This document shows, piece by piece, positions 10,109 to 19,989 of a stretch of DNA of 42,119 bases. Below the pieces are notes generated by a model. The model searched no databases. It was not told the origin of the DNA and saw nothing but the letters and a program-made list of their open reading frames with translations. Position 1 is the first letter of the stretch; each line of letters begins with the position of its first letter. Position numbers and translations under genes: made by a program. Origin of the DNA: an archaeon (GTDB lineage: Archaea; Nanobdellota; Nanobdellia; Pacearchaeales; GW2011-AR1). The stretch covers positions 1 to 42,119 of the forward strand of contig JAACWA010000011.1 in assembly GCA_009992175.1 (NCBI GenBank), in the 5' to 3' direction.

Positions 10109-10185
10109 CCCTGTCAAGAACTGCAAAAAAGAACGAAAAAATCACAAAACTTAAAAAATAAAAAATAAAAAAAATTGAATTGAAT

Positions 10186-10356
10186 TTACTTTTGGTAAAA
10201 TATCAATTTTAAAAGACTTCCCAGAACAAGAACTGCTCCAACAAATCCTCCCCAACTTAAGAAAGGCCAGTAGACGTTTAAAAGAATTAAAATTCCTAAA
10301 ACAAGCATCCAAATAGACTTTCCTTTATGGTCGCAACTTTCCATCGCTTTTGCCAT
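10186..10356 (-). CDS. Small two-helix membrane protein (56 aa)
   Basis: Below ORF-track length cutoff. Reads MAKAMESCDHKGKSIWMLVLGILILLNVYWPFLSWGGFVGAVLVLGSLLKLIFYQK*, preceded by GGAGGT-like sequence. Confidence 0.65.
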   Translation of the reverse strand: MAKAMESCDHKGKSIWMLVLGILILLNVYWPFLSWGGFVGAVLVLGSLLKLIFYQK

Positions 10357-10415
10357 TTATTTTACCTCCATAAATCTAAAGAAATGCTCATTTTTAACTT
10401 TTTCTTTTTAAAGAA

Positions 10416-10982
10416 CTATCTCTCCATACTTTCAGCTACCTTGTCTGAAAGAAAAATCTGGGCTATTTCTTTTGGAAGGTTTGAAAATTGACCAATTGCA
10501 TAAGGCCCATACTTTTCTCCTTCTGAAGATTTAAATTCATTAACGTCTTCCAAAAAAACGACAAGCATGTTATTTTGAATTTCCTCTTCACTTCCAGAAT
10601 TAAGAATATCATTCAATTTCTTGTCTGAACTCTCAATACATTTCATAAGCTCTTCAAAAAGATTTTTTTCGACTAAAAGCATATTATTAAAATCTAATTT
10701 AGAAATTCCTGTTTCACTTGCAATTAAAACCAAATTTAAAATTTTCTTTCTCCTTCTTCTTAAAAGCTCTTGAAAAAGAGTTACAGCATTCTCAAGTTGT
10801 TTTTTTGTCTTTAACAAAACATCAGAAAAAACATCATCATCCTTTGAAGCTGCGGCTTTTTTGTCCTTAAGATATCTCGAGACATCTTTTACAAAATTTT
10901 TTGAAATAGGTTGTAATTTTTCAGAATATCTCTCTTTTTTTGCTGCCTCATAAATATCTTTGTAAGTAATCATAGTTATCAA
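10416..10982 (-). CDS. DNA replication factor GINS, archaeal Gins51-like
   Basis: MITYKDIYEAAKKERYSEKLQPISKNFVKDVSRYLKDKK...LFQELLRRRRKKILNLVLIAS: archaeal GINS N-terminal pattern. Confidence 0.75.
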   Translation of the reverse strand: MITMITYKDIYEAAKKERYSEKLQPISKNFVKDVSRYLKDKKAAASKDDDVFSDVLLKTKKQLENAVTLFQELLRRRRKKILNLVLIASETGISKLDFNNMLLVEKNLFEELMKCIESSDKKLNDILNSGSEEEIQNNMLVVFLEDVNEFKSSEGEKYGPYAIGQFSNLPKEIAQIFLSDKVAESMER

Positions 10983-11043
10983 AAAATCATCTTTCTTTTT
11001 AATTATTGTTGTTCCACTTTAAAATAAAAACAAATCAAGAAAT

Positions 11044-12288
11044 TTATTTTAAAAATCCAATTTTTTTTATCAAATCCTTACCAAAAACTCTTCCAAATTT
11101 ACCTTTTCTCGCTTCAGCCTCGCTAAAATGTTTTTTTCCTTTTGGAATTTCTCCATTATAAAACAAAACTGGTACAGGGTCATCCGAATGACCTTTAAGT
11201 TTGCATGGAGTTGAATGGTCTCCTGTCACAACCACTTTTATTTTTTTCATGGGGGCTGTTCTTGCCAGAAACTTAAACAAGGTTTTATCCAAATATTCAA
11301 TCATCTCTTTTTTTTCATAAGGTTTGTTATCGTGGCCAGGTAAATCTGTTTCTTTAATATGAATATAACAATAATCTGCCTTTTTCAAATTTCTTTTTAT
11401 AACTTTTATTGAATGTTTTGATGCTTTTTTTAGTCCTTTCCAAAGGTTTTCATAGGCATCTAATCCTTTCAAAGGGGGATACTTAAAAGAAAAATTCTTC
11501 ATTGAACTTAAACTAGAAAACCCTATTTCAAGAGGCATATAATGTGCTGAAACCCAATTTGAATATTTTTTTAATTTGGGTTTTTCAGTTCCTGCTCCCC
11601 TAACAAGTAAATAATTTGCAGGAAGAAGCCCTCTTTTTTTTCTTTTGATGTTAACTGGATGATTTCTTAAAACTTCATAACTTAAAATTAAAAATTCATT
11701 TAAAACTTTAGCAGTATGAACTGCCTTTTCTTGTTTTACGGTTGCCTGACATTCTGAAAATTTTTCTATTTCTCTTGCACTTCCTTTGTGATAAGTTAAA
11801 TCATTTCCAAGAATTTTTTCTGAAAAATCCCCTTTTATGACTAAAACTGCTCTATGTTGATTTGTTGCAACAAATTCAAACTTATAGGAAAATTCTATTT
11901 TATTAATTGCAAAGGCAAGTTCTTTAGCCTCCTTAGTGGTTAAAGTTCTTCCCGCACGTCTATTTACTACTTTTCCTTCCCCTAAGGAGCTAATCGTTCC
12001 CATGTCTACCCTCAAGGCTAAATCTCCTTTCCTTAAATTTAATCCTGCCCCTCTTGCTTCAATTTCACCCCTACTTATGTTTTTAATATCATTTCCAAAT
12101 AAATTGAGTATTGATTCATCCGAACTAGGAGCATATCCTGGCTTAATAGGATACATATACCCCATTTCTCCTCGAGTTGCTAAAAAATCAAGGTGAGGGG
12201 TCTCTGCTGCTTCAAGGGGGGTCTTATCTCCGAGTTGTCTATTAGGTAAATCCCCGAGTCCATCAAGAATAACTAAAATTCCTTTCAT
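11044..12288 (-). CDS. apgM: 2,3-bisphosphoglycerate-independent phosphoglycerate mutase (archaeal type)
   Basis: GILVILDGLGDLPNRQLGDKTPLEAAETPHLDFLATRGEMG ... HIKETDLPGHDNKPYEKKEMIEYLD ... VVVTGDHSTPCKLKGHSDDPVPVLF: metal-binding motifs of archaeal iPGM. Confidence 0.93.
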   Translation of the reverse strand: MKGILVILDGLGDLPNRQLGDKTPLEAAETPHLDFLATRGEMGYMYPIKPGYAPSSDESILNLFGNDIKNISRGEIEARGAGLNLRKGDLALRVDMGTISSLGEGKVVNRRAGRTLTTKEAKELAFAINKIEFSYKFEFVATNQHRAVLVIKGDFSEKILGNDLTYHKGSAREIEKFSECQATVKQEKAVHTAKVLNEFLILSYEVLRNHPVNIKRKKRGLLPANYLLVRGAGTEKPKLKKYSNWVSAHYMPLEIGFSSLSSMKNFSFKYPPLKGLDAYENLWKGLKKASKHSIKVIKRNLKKADYCYIHIKETDLPGHDNKPYEKKEMIEYLDKTLFKFLARTAPMKKIKVVVTGDHSTPCKLKGHSDDPVPVLFYNGEIPKGKKHFSEAEARKGKFGRVFGKDLIKKIGFLK

Positions 12289-12322
12289 GATTTAACAAAT
12301 TAGGACTTATTTATAAAAATTC

Positions 12323-13627
12323 CTAAAGAAAAAACAACAACCCCAGTCCAACAAGTAAAACAATTGAAAAAACTCCCACAATTGTTTTTCCATATTTTTT
12401 ACTTCCTAAAAAGAATGCAATTCCCATTTTTACAAGAGTATTTGAAATAGCAGCAAAAAGAATGGAAGTGGATGCAACAACAGAAGTAATTTCTCCAGTT
12501 TTGCTCAAACTAGACATAGATAAGGTAATTGCATCAACATCTACTAAACCGGAAAGAATACTTGCCCCATAAATTCCAAGGTGACCAAAAAGAATTTGAC
12601 CTATTTTTGAAACCAACAAAACCAAAAGAAAAAGAAGACCAAATTTAATTGCTGGACCCATTGCAAAAGGTTGTTTGAATTCTATTTCCTTTGCATGAGG
12701 ATTTTTATCTTCTGTTCTTAAAAAATAAAATGAAAAAACTAATCCTAAAACAAACATCCCCATTAAAGGCAAAAATAATTTTCCTAAAAGAATTGGATTT
12801 AAAACTGCAACTTCAAAGATAATTCTAATAAACATAATTGACATTGCAATAATTGTTGCGAGAATGTATGGTGAAACTTTTGTTTTTCCTTGACTTTCTT
12901 TTGACATTGAAAGGGTTACAGCAGTTGAAGAAACAAGTCCTCCAACAAAACCGGTAAGACCATGTCCTTTCTTTGAACCCAAAAAACGAACTAAAAAATA
13001 TCCAAAAAAACTAATTCCGGCAACAAGGATAACCATCCACCAGATATGATAAAAATTAAAAACATTTAATTGAGAAAGAAATTCATTGCTCACTCCAAAA
13101 TTATTTAATATTTCATTTAATCCGGGAAGGTCTGCAGGGGAGAAATTTTTATCTGGTAAAAGGGGTAAAACAACTAAAGAAATAATTGCAAACTTTATTA
13201 CTCCAGAAACTTCTTTTCTATTCATTTTTTTGATGAGTCCATGAAGTCTTTCTTTAAATGCTAAAAATGCCACAATTAAAATTCCAAAAATAATTGCAAG
13301 ATTCATAAACCCAGTTGTACACATCACTCCTAAAATAAATGCCATAATAGACACAACTTCAGTAATAATTGACATTACCTTAAACTTTACAAAAGTTAAA
13401 ATATATGAAAGCGCTGAAAAAAGAATAATTCCTGCAAAACCAATAATCACAGGGAGAGAATTAAAATCTCCTCCTAAAAAACCTAAAATTGCTCCAAACA
13501 ATGTAATTAAAATAAAAGTTCTAATTCCTGCAAAACGAGTAAAATTTTCTTTTTGAGGAGCAAATTCTCTTTGCATCCCAATTAATGCCCCTAAAAAGAT
13601 TGCAATCCCAAAATTGAGGAAATCCAT
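12323..13627 (-). CDS. MgtC/DUF4010-family integral membrane protein
   Basis: MDFLNFGIAIFLGALIGMQREF (MgtC-type N-terminus), multiple TM helices, C-terminal DUF4010-like SGLVDVDAITLSMSSLS. Confidence 0.85.
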   Translation of the reverse strand: MDFLNFGIAIFLGALIGMQREFAPQKENFTRFAGIRTFILITLFGAILGFLGGDFNSLPVIIGFAGIILFSALSYILTFVKFKVMSIITEVVSIMAFILGVMCTTGFMNLAIIFGILIVAFLAFKERLHGLIKKMNRKEVSGVIKFAIISLVVLPLLPDKNFSPADLPGLNEILNNFGVSNEFLSQLNVFNFYHIWWMVILVAGISFFGYFLVRFLGSKKGHGLTGFVGGLVSSTAVTLSMSKESQGKTKVSPYILATIIAMSIMFIRIIFEVAVLNPILLGKLFLPLMGMFVLGLVFSFYFLRTEDKNPHAKEIEFKQPFAMGPAIKFGLLFLLVLLVSKIGQILFGHLGIYGASILSGLVDVDAITLSMSSLSKTGEITSVVASTSILFAAISNTLVKMGIAFFLGSKKYGKTIVGVFSIVLLVGLGLLFFL

Positions 13628-13678
13628 AATTAAGAAAAATAAAAAAAACTATTTAAACATTTAGAATTTAGATTTTTA

Positions 13679-14887
13679 ATGTTCGGAAAGCTAAAAGACA
13701 AGTTAAAATCATGGATTGGGAAAGTTTCTGAGGAAACTCCAAAAATTGAAGAAGCAGTTGAAAAACCAAAAGAGAAAATTTCTAGAAAAGAAAAGAAAAA
13801 AACTGAAAAACAAATTAAAAAGAAAAACGAAAAAAAGAAAGTTTTTGAAAAAATTGATGAAGAAAATATTGATGAAAAATTAAAGAAAGAAGTTTCAAAA
13901 GAAAAATATGTTGAACCTGAAAAAGAATTTAATAACGGAATGGAAATGTTCCAACCTGAACCAGAAAAAACTCTTGAAAAAATAAAAGAAATCTCAAAAG
14001 AACCTGAAAAAGAAAAAAAACATTTTTTTAAAGATATTTTCTCCGGGAAAAAAAGAATTTCAAGTGAAGAATTTGAATCTTATTCTGAGGACTTAGAAAT
14101 GATTCTTTTAGAAAATAATGTTGCCCTAGAAGTTGCTGAAAAAATAATTTATGAATTAAAAGAAAAAATTGTGGGTAAAGACCTTGAAAAGAAAGAAATA
14201 GAAAATTTAATTAAAAAAAGCCTAAAAGAAATTATAGAAAATGTTCTTGTCAAACCTTTTGATATTGTTAAAGAAATAGAAGAAAAAAAGTCTCCTTATG
14301 TAATCATTTTTTGTGGAATAAATGGGGCTGGAAAAACAACTACTATTGCAAAATTTGCAAACCTCCTAAAAACAAAAAAAATAAGTTCGGTTTTGGCAGC
14401 AGGAGACACTTTTCGTGCAGCATCAATAGAACAATTAAACCAACATGGAGAAAAATTGAATTTGAAAGTAATAAGTCATGAATATGGTTCAGACCCTGCA
14501 GCAGTTGGTTTTGATGCCGTAAAATATGCTGAAAAAAATAAAATAAAAGCAGTATTAATTGATACTGCTGGAAGGATGCACACTGCAACTAACCTTTTGA
14601 AAGAGATGGAAAAAATAAAAAGAGTTTGTAAGCCTGATAGAGTAATCTTTCTGGGGGAATCAATTACAGGTAATGATTCAGTTGACCAAGTTAAAGCATT
14701 TGATGACACAATTGGAATTGATGGAATAATTTTGAGTAAAGCTGATATCGATGAAAAAGGTGGAACAGCTCTTAGTGTGGGATATATTACAAAAAAACCA
14801 ATTATATATCTAGGAACAGGACAAGAATACAAGGACTTTGAAAAGTTTGACAAAGAAAAATTTATTGAAAAATTAGGATTGGATTAA
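13679..14887 (+). CDS. ftsY: Signal recognition particle receptor FtsY
   Basis: Charged N-terminus, NG domain GINGAGKTTTIAKFA, AAGDTFRAASIEQL, IDTAGRMHTATNLL, LSKADIDEKGGTALSV. Confidence 0.96.
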   Translation: MFGKLKDKLKSWIGKVSEETPKIEEAVEKPKEKISRKEKKKTEKQIKKKNEKKKVFEKIDEENIDEKLKKEVSKEKYVEPEKEFNNGMEMFQPEPEKTLEKIKEISKEPEKEKKHFFKDIFSGKKRISSEEFESYSEDLEMILLENNVALEVAEKIIYELKEKIVGKDLEKKEIENLIKKSLKEIIENVLVKPFDIVKEIEEKKSPYVIIFCGINGAGKTTTIAKFANLLKTKKISSVLAAGDTFRAASIEQLNQHGEKLNLKVISHEYGSDPAAVGFDAVKYAEKNKIKAVLIDTAGRMHTATNLLKEMEKIKRVCKPDRVIFLGESITGNDSVDQVKAFDDTIGIDGIILSKADIDEKGGTALSVGYITKKPIIYLGTGQEYKDFEKFDKEKFIEKLGLD

Positions 14888-14889
14888 AA

Positions 14890-15183
14890 ATGAAAGAAGT
14901 AAAAACTGGAATATATAAAAGGATTATAATAAGACTTCCTGAAAAAGAATTAACAATTCCAGTAAAAAATCTTGAATCAAAAATTAAAGAATTAAATATT
15001 CTAATTAAAGAAAGGTCCCAAGATCTGGAAAAGAGAGGAAAAAGGGAAAATATTGAAAGACTTAAAAAAATTTGTAAAACGGGCAATTTATTGATGAGAG
15101 GATAATTAATAAATGAAATCACAAAAGAACTAAATTTAAAATATTCAACCGTTGAAAGTTACATTTCTTACTTAGAAAATTAA
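14890..15183 (+). pseudogene. Small HTH-like gene with an in-frame TAA stop (71 aa, stop at 15103-15105, then 24 further sense codons)
   Basis: Same frame reads MKEVKTGIYKRIIIRLPEKELTIPVKNLESKIKELNILIKERSQDLEKRGKRENIERLKKICKTGNLLMRG*LINEITKELNLKYSTVESYISYLEN*; the sequence after the stop resembles a recognition helix. Confidence 0.5.
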
Positions 15184-15222
15184 ACCCAAAAACTTAATAA
15201 TCAACCATTTACTTCTAAAAGA

Positions 15223-16593
15223 ATGTTAGAAAAGTTAGGAAACGCTCTGAAAAAGGCAACAGACAAAATATCCAATGCTATATTTTTGGATAAAAACTTA
15301 GTGGATACAATCGTTCGTGAACTTCAACGTGCCCTAATTGAAGCAGATGTAAATATTACCTTAATAAAAGAAATTTCTGAAAAGTTAAGAAAAGTTGCAT
15401 TTGATGAAAAAATAAAGGGAATTGAAAAAAAGGAGCACTTAATTAAAACTCTCCATGATGAACTCGTTAAAATTTTAGGAAAGAAAAAAGAATTAAAAGT
15501 TAGTGAGAAAAACCAAACAAAAATTATGTTAGTTGGGCTCTATGCTTCAGGTAAAACAACAACTGTTGCAAAATTGGGAAATTATTTTCAAAAAAGGGGT
15601 AAAAAGGTTGCACTTGTGGGGCTTGACGTTTGGAGACCTGCAGCAAAAGAACAATTAATGCAACTTGGAGACCAAAATAAATTGCACATTTTTACAGATT
15701 TGAAAGAAAAAGATCCATTGAAAATATGGAAAAAAATTAAGCCTGACTTAAAAAAGTTTGATATTATAATTGTGGACACTGCAGGAAGGCACGACTTAGA
15801 CAAAGAACTTGTTGAAGAAATTAAAAAATTGAATAAAGAAATCAAACCTGATGAAACTGTTCTTGTTATGCCAGGGGATATTGGTCAAGCAGCAAAAAAT
15901 CAATCTCAAAAATTTTCAGAAAATTTGAACATCACAGGAGTAATTGTAACCCGAATGGATTCAACTGCAAAAGGAGGGGGAGCTCTAACTGCATGTGCTG
16001 AAACAAAATCTGGAGTTTATTTTATCACCACAGGTGAAAAAATAAATGATATAGAACACTTTAATCCTGAATCATTTTTGTCACGTCTTCTTGGAATGGG
16101 GGATTTAAATGCTTTAATTGAAAAAGTAAGGTTAGCTACTGATGAAAAAACAACCAAAAAACTTGAAGAAAATCTCAAAGAGGGAAAATTAACCCTAAAA
16201 GATGTTGTTGAACAAATAAAATCAATGAATTCTATGGGAGGATTTGAAAAATTAAAATCAATGGTCCCGGGAATAAACACTGCAAAGATTCCTGAAAATG
16301 TTTTGGAAAATCAACAAAAAAAAGTTTCAAAATGGGAACACATTTTAAAATCTATGACTGAAAATGAAAAGGAAAACCCTGAAATTTTAAAAAAACAAAC
16401 AACAAGGATTGGAAGAATTGCAAAAGGAGCAGGAGTAAATTCTTCAGACGTCCGAAGCCTCTTAAAACAATATGATATGCTTGCGAGTATGGTAAAAGAT
16501 TCTGATGGACTTGACATGAGTGAAGGAATGAGCCAAAAACAAATGCAGAAACTAATGAAAAAATTTGCCCGTGGTGGCAAGATGAAACTTTAA
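15223..16593 (+). CDS. srp54: Signal recognition particle 54 kDa protein
   Basis: N/G domain GLYASGKTTTVAKLGNYF, VGLDVWRPAAKEQL, VDTAGRHDLD, TRMDSTAKGGGAL, and Met-rich M domain (MSQKQMQKLMKKFARGGKM). Confidence 0.97.
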   Translation: MLEKLGNALKKATDKISNAIFLDKNLVDTIVRELQRALIEADVNITLIKEISEKLRKVAFDEKIKGIEKKEHLIKTLHDELVKILGKKKELKVSEKNQTKIMLVGLYASGKTTTVAKLGNYFQKRGKKVALVGLDVWRPAAKEQLMQLGDQNKLHIFTDLKEKDPLKIWKKIKPDLKKFDIIIVDTAGRHDLDKELVEEIKKLNKEIKPDETVLVMPGDIGQAAKNQSQKFSENLNITGVIVTRMDSTAKGGGALTACAETKSGVYFITTGEKINDIEHFNPESFLSRLLGMGDLNALIEKVRLATDEKTTKKLEENLKEGKLTLKDVVEQIKSMNSMGGFEKLKSMVPGINTAKIPENVLENQQKKVSKWEHILKSMTENEKENPEILKKQTTRIGRIAKGAGVNSSDVRSLLKQYDMLASMVKDSDGLDMSEGMSQKQMQKLMKKFARGGKMKL

Positions 16594-16650
16594 ACTTCCC
16601 AAAACCCCTCTCCCCAAAACCCTTTTAAAATATATTTCCCCCCCATTAAA

Positions 16651-17049
16651 ATGAAACACAAAGTTTTAGTCTTGATATTGACCGTTTGTTTATTTGCATC
16701 TATAGTTCTTGCTTTTTTGCCTGTTGAACAAATATGTGGAATAAAGTCAGGTTGTGAAGCAGTTCAAAGTTCTCAATATAAAGATTTTTTAGGGGTTAAC
16801 AATGGTTACCTTGGAATTCTTGCATTTTTTATCCTCTTAACATTAACAATCTCCCACATTAAAGCTCCTAGAAAATATAAACATGCTTTAATTCTAATTG
16901 GAATATCTATTGGTTCATTAATTGCTCTTTTCTTTATATATCTCCAAATATTTGTGATAAAAGCATTTTGCACATATTGTCTTGTGGTTGATATTGGAAT
17001 GATTCTTGGTCTTATTTTGATATTTCCAAGAAAGAAAAAGGCAGAATGA
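16651..17049 (+). CDS. Vitamin K epoxide reductase (VKOR) family protein
   Basis: Four-TM pattern, CGIKSGCEAV loop and CTYC active-site motif in the last helix. Confidence 0.85.
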   Translation: MKHKVLVLILTVCLFASIVLAFLPVEQICGIKSGCEAVQSSQYKDFLGVNNGYLGILAFFILLTLTISHIKAPRKYKHALILIGISIGSLIALFFIYLQIFVIKAFCTYCLVVDIGMILGLILIFPRKKKAE

Positions 17050-17657
17050 CAAAAAAAATTCTAAGTCAGGGAGCTGAAGCAATAATTTATTTAGATAAAG
17101 GAAAAATAATAAAAAAAAGAGTTTCAAAAGAATACAGAATTAAAGAATTGGATAAAAAAATAATAAAAAGAAGAACTAAAGCTGAGACAAAAATTTTAAA
17201 AAAAGCTTCTGAAATAATTAATTCTCCTTTCCCTGAATTTTCAAAGAATGAAGATACAATTTTAATGCCCCTAATTAAAGGAGATAAACTCTCTAAAGAA
17301 TTAAACAATTATTCACTAAACAAACAAAAAGCAATTACTAAAAAAATTGGAAAATCAATTGGTTTGTTACACAAAGAAGGAATAATTCATGGAGATCTCA
17401 CAACTTCAAACATTATTTTTAGAAATAATGAAATTTATGTAATAGATTTCGGATTGGGTTCATTAAATGGAAAATATGAAGAAAAGGGTGTAGATATTCA
17501 TTTGTTTAAAGAAGCCTTAGAATCAAAACATTTTGAAAATTCAAAAAAACTTTTTGAATCATTTAAATCTGGTTATGAATCAATAGATAAAAATGAATCA
17601 AACAAAGTTTTTGAACGCCTTAAAGCAATTGAAAAACGTGGGAGGTATAGGCATTAA
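17046..17657 (+). CDS. bud32: Kae1-associated kinase Bud32 (KEOPS)
   Basis: GAEAIIYLDKGKIIKKR, IGLLHKEGIIHGDLTTSNIIF, VIDFGLGSLNGKYEEKGVDIHLFKEAL: Bud32 kinase motifs; overlaps VKOR stop. Confidence 0.92.
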   Translation: MTKKILSQGAEAIIYLDKGKIIKKRVSKEYRIKELDKKIIKRRTKAETKILKKASEIINSPFPEFSKNEDTILMPLIKGDKLSKELNNYSLNKQKAITKKIGKSIGLLHKEGIIHGDLTTSNIIFRNNEIYVIDFGLGSLNGKYEEKGVDIHLFKEALESKHFENSKKLFESFKSGYESIDKNESNKVFERLKAIEKRGRYRH

Positions 17658-17681
17658 TTTTTAAAATAATTAATTAAAGGT

Positions 17682-17849
17682 TCAATAAAAAAAAGAATAA
17701 ATATTATTTGAATAATTTTCAATTTTTTCATAAAAAGTATCCTTTAAAAGAAAATCTAATTCTTTATTAATTTGATTTGTAGTTGGAAAATTATCAACAA
17801 AACTATCTAAACCCAAACAACTTGAATCACAATGGTTATCTAAACTCAT
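17682..17849 (-). CDS. Possible short ORF (55 aa), unknown
   Basis: Minus strand reads MSLDNHCDSSCLGLDSFVDNFPTTNQINKELDFLLKDTFYEKIENYSNNIYSFFY*; below track cutoff, ends just after an 8-A tract. Confidence 0.25.
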   Translation of the reverse strand: MSLDNHCDSSCLGLDSFVDNFPTTNQINKELDFLLKDTFYEKIENYSNNIYSFFY

Positions 17850-17870
17850 CACCAAGAGGAATATTTAAAA

Positions 17871-18962
17871 TTATCCAAAAGTAAAAGTGTAGATTTTAAA
17901 CCCTTTTTCCACTTTAAGTTTTAAAGTATGAGAATTGTAATCTCCTTCACTAATTACATTATAGAGCTTTTGGTCTTTAACTTCTACTTCCTTTCTTTTT
18001 TCTCCATCTAAGTAAGAAGTAACTTGAACTAAAGAATTTGCTCCAGCAACAATATTTACATCCTTTGAAAAATATTTTAAATCAACTTCTCCAGTGTCAG
18101 AAACCAATTCCATACTATCTAAATTATTTTTCCAACTTCCAGATAAATAAAATTTATCTTCTTTAAGTTTTTCTGGAAGAGAATATTCCCCAACTTGTTC
18201 TGGCTTCCATCCTCCCCTGTTTCCAAGCTGTCCTCTTGAAAATTTATAACCAAAATAAATTTCAGGAGTTTTTATTCCTGAAAATTGGATAGTTGAATTT
18301 CCTTGGGTTAATCCCGAGTTTATTGTTTCATTCATTCCTAAAACTTCAAGCCTTTCCTTTAGAGCATCTTGAATTGCAGTTTCAGTTTCAGCATAACCTC
18401 CCTCTCCAATATGATCATGAACAATAAATCCATCAATATCAATTAAGTATTCTCTTGGCCAATACTGATTTCCATAAGCTTGCCAAGTTAAATAATTGTT
18501 ATCAAGAACAACTGGATATTTTATTCCAAATTCTTCAGTTGCTTTTTGCACATTATTATATTCTTTCTCAAAATTAAATTCGGGTGTGTGAATCCCTATA
18601 ATTAACAACCCCTTGTCAGAATATTTTTCATTCCAACTCTCTAAATAAGGAAAAGTTCTCTGACAATTTATACAACTGTAAGTCCAAAAATCAAGCAAGA
18701 TTACTTTTTTTCCAATGTAGTCTGACAAATTAAAAGGATTAATATTGATAAATCCATCCGGATGAACCAGTTCTTTTGCAGCAGGATAAAGTTTACTTTT
18801 CTCAAGAACTCTTTCACTTACAGAATTTGAATTTATTTTTGAAGAATTCTCTAGTTTAATAAAAGATACCTTACTAAACTGTAAAATTACAATTATTAAT
18901 ACAATTGCAATTACCACTAAGATTGAAATAATCTTTTTATTTTTTAATTTTTGTTTTTCCAT
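17871..18962 (-). CDS. Membrane-anchored thioredoxin-like protein (TlpA/DipZ C-terminal-type)
   Basis: N-terminal TM, then VILLDFWTYSCINCQRTFPYLESWNEKYSDKGLLIIGIHTPEFNFEKEYNNVQKATEEFGIKYPVVLDNNYLTWQAYGNQYWPREYLID: DipZ-type redoxin with CxxC plus a C-terminal domain. Confidence 0.88.
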   Translation of the reverse strand: MEKQKLKNKKIISILVVIAIVLIIVILQFSKVSFIKLENSSKINSNSVSERVLEKSKLYPAAKELVHPDGFININPFNLSDYIGKKVILLDFWTYSCINCQRTFPYLESWNEKYSDKGLLIIGIHTPEFNFEKEYNNVQKATEEFGIKYPVVLDNNYLTWQAYGNQYWPREYLIDIDGFIVHDHIGEGGYAETETAIQDALKERLEVLGMNETINSGLTQGNSTIQFSGIKTPEIYFGYKFSRGQLGNRGGWKPEQVGEYSLPEKLKEDKFYLSGSWKNNLDSMELVSDTGEVDLKYFSKDVNIVAGANSLVQVTSYLDGEKRKEVEVKDQKLYNVISEGDYNSHTLKLKVEKGFKIYTFTFG

Positions 18963-18964
18963 TT

Positions 18965-19675
18965 TTAATTTCCAATAAATAATTTATTTAATACACTGAA
19001 ATTGGCAAGTAAATTCAAATTTTGAGTAAAAACTAATATTCCAAGGATAATTAGAAATCCTCCAATCACCCAATTATAATACTTCATTTTAGGGCCTATT
19101 TTCTTTATAATTCCTTGAGACCGGTCCAAGAAAAGTCCAACAATTAAGAAAGGAATTCCAAGCCCTAATGAATAAATAAACAAAAGGATGAAACTCATTC
19201 CAGGTTGAGTAATTGCAAGAGTTAAAATGCTTCCCAGTACAACTCCAACGCAAGGAGTCCATCCAACCGCAAAAACAACTCCGAATAAGAAACTGTTTAA
19301 GTAAGTTATTTTAAATTTCTTTTTTACATCAACAGTATAACTTCTCTTTAAATAAGGAATTTCAACTAATCCTGTTAAATGCAAACCAAAAATAATTATT
19401 AAAATGCCCCCAATTCTAGCAAGCCAGGTTTGCACAATATATGAAGACCCGCTTAAGACAGTATTAAATAAAATTCCAATAAGTGAAAAAACAAGAGTGA
19501 AACCTAAAACATAAAAAAGACTATTAAAAAAAACAACCCTTCTTTGTGCCTTTTCTTTTGGGGAAATTGTTCCCGCTAAATACCCTAAAAACCCAGGAAC
19601 AATAGGTAAAATGCAAGGACTAAAAAAGGACACTATTCCTGCAAAGAAAACAATTAGAATACTTGCTTGAACCAT
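18965..19675 (-). CDS. ccdA: CcdA/DsbD-family thiol-disulfide transmembrane protein
   Basis: FFSPCILPIVPGFLGYLAG and VFAVGWTPCVGVVLGSIL: paired Cys-Pro motifs of CcdA. Confidence 0.92.
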   Translation of the reverse strand: MVQASILIVFFAGIVSFFSPCILPIVPGFLGYLAGTISPKEKAQRRVVFFNSLFYVLGFTLVFSLIGILFNTVLSGSSYIVQTWLARIGGILIIIFGLHLTGLVEIPYLKRSYTVDVKKKFKITYLNSFLFGVVFAVGWTPCVGVVLGSILTLAITQPGMSFILLFIYSLGLGIPFLIVGLFLDRSQGIIKKIGPKMKYYNWVIGGFLIILGILVFTQNLNLLANFSVLNKLFIGN

Positions 19676-19681
19676 TTGAAG

Positions 19682-19966
19682 TTATCTCCAGGTAATAAAA
19701 TTTAATATTGAAAATGCAATAGTTTGAAGAATTGAAAAAACAAAAGCATAAACTTCAACACCTTGAGAATAATAAGGCATCATGGTAAAAAGAAAGTAAA
19801 GAGCAATCACATTTTGGACCAAAAACAAAAATGCAAAAATAAACAATCCAAAAGTGAAAGAAGATTTGAATTTAACTAAATTTTTTAGATAAACATAAAG
19901 AAGAGATACAATTAAAAATAAATTAAGAATTAAAATCCATTTCGAAACTTCCATCATAAATACCAT
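19682..19966 (-). CDS. Three-helix membrane protein, unknown
   Basis: 94-aa hydrophobic ORF between ccdA and a wHTH regulator, same strand. Confidence 0.65.
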   Translation of the reverse strand: MVFMMEVSKWILILNLFLIVSLLYVYLKNLVKFKSSFTFGLFIFAFLFLVQNVIALYFLFTMMPYYSQGVEVYAFVFSILQTIAFSILNFITWR

Positions 19967-19989
19967 AAATAAAACGAGAAAAAAGCCTT

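Noticed and set aside
14343-16580. Minus-strand ORFs opposite ftsY and srp54 (14343, 14476, 14862, 15588, 16017, 16311)
   Set aside because: Antisense to strongly supported genes; Ser/Phe/Leu-rich translations typical of reverse-frame reading in AT-rich DNA.
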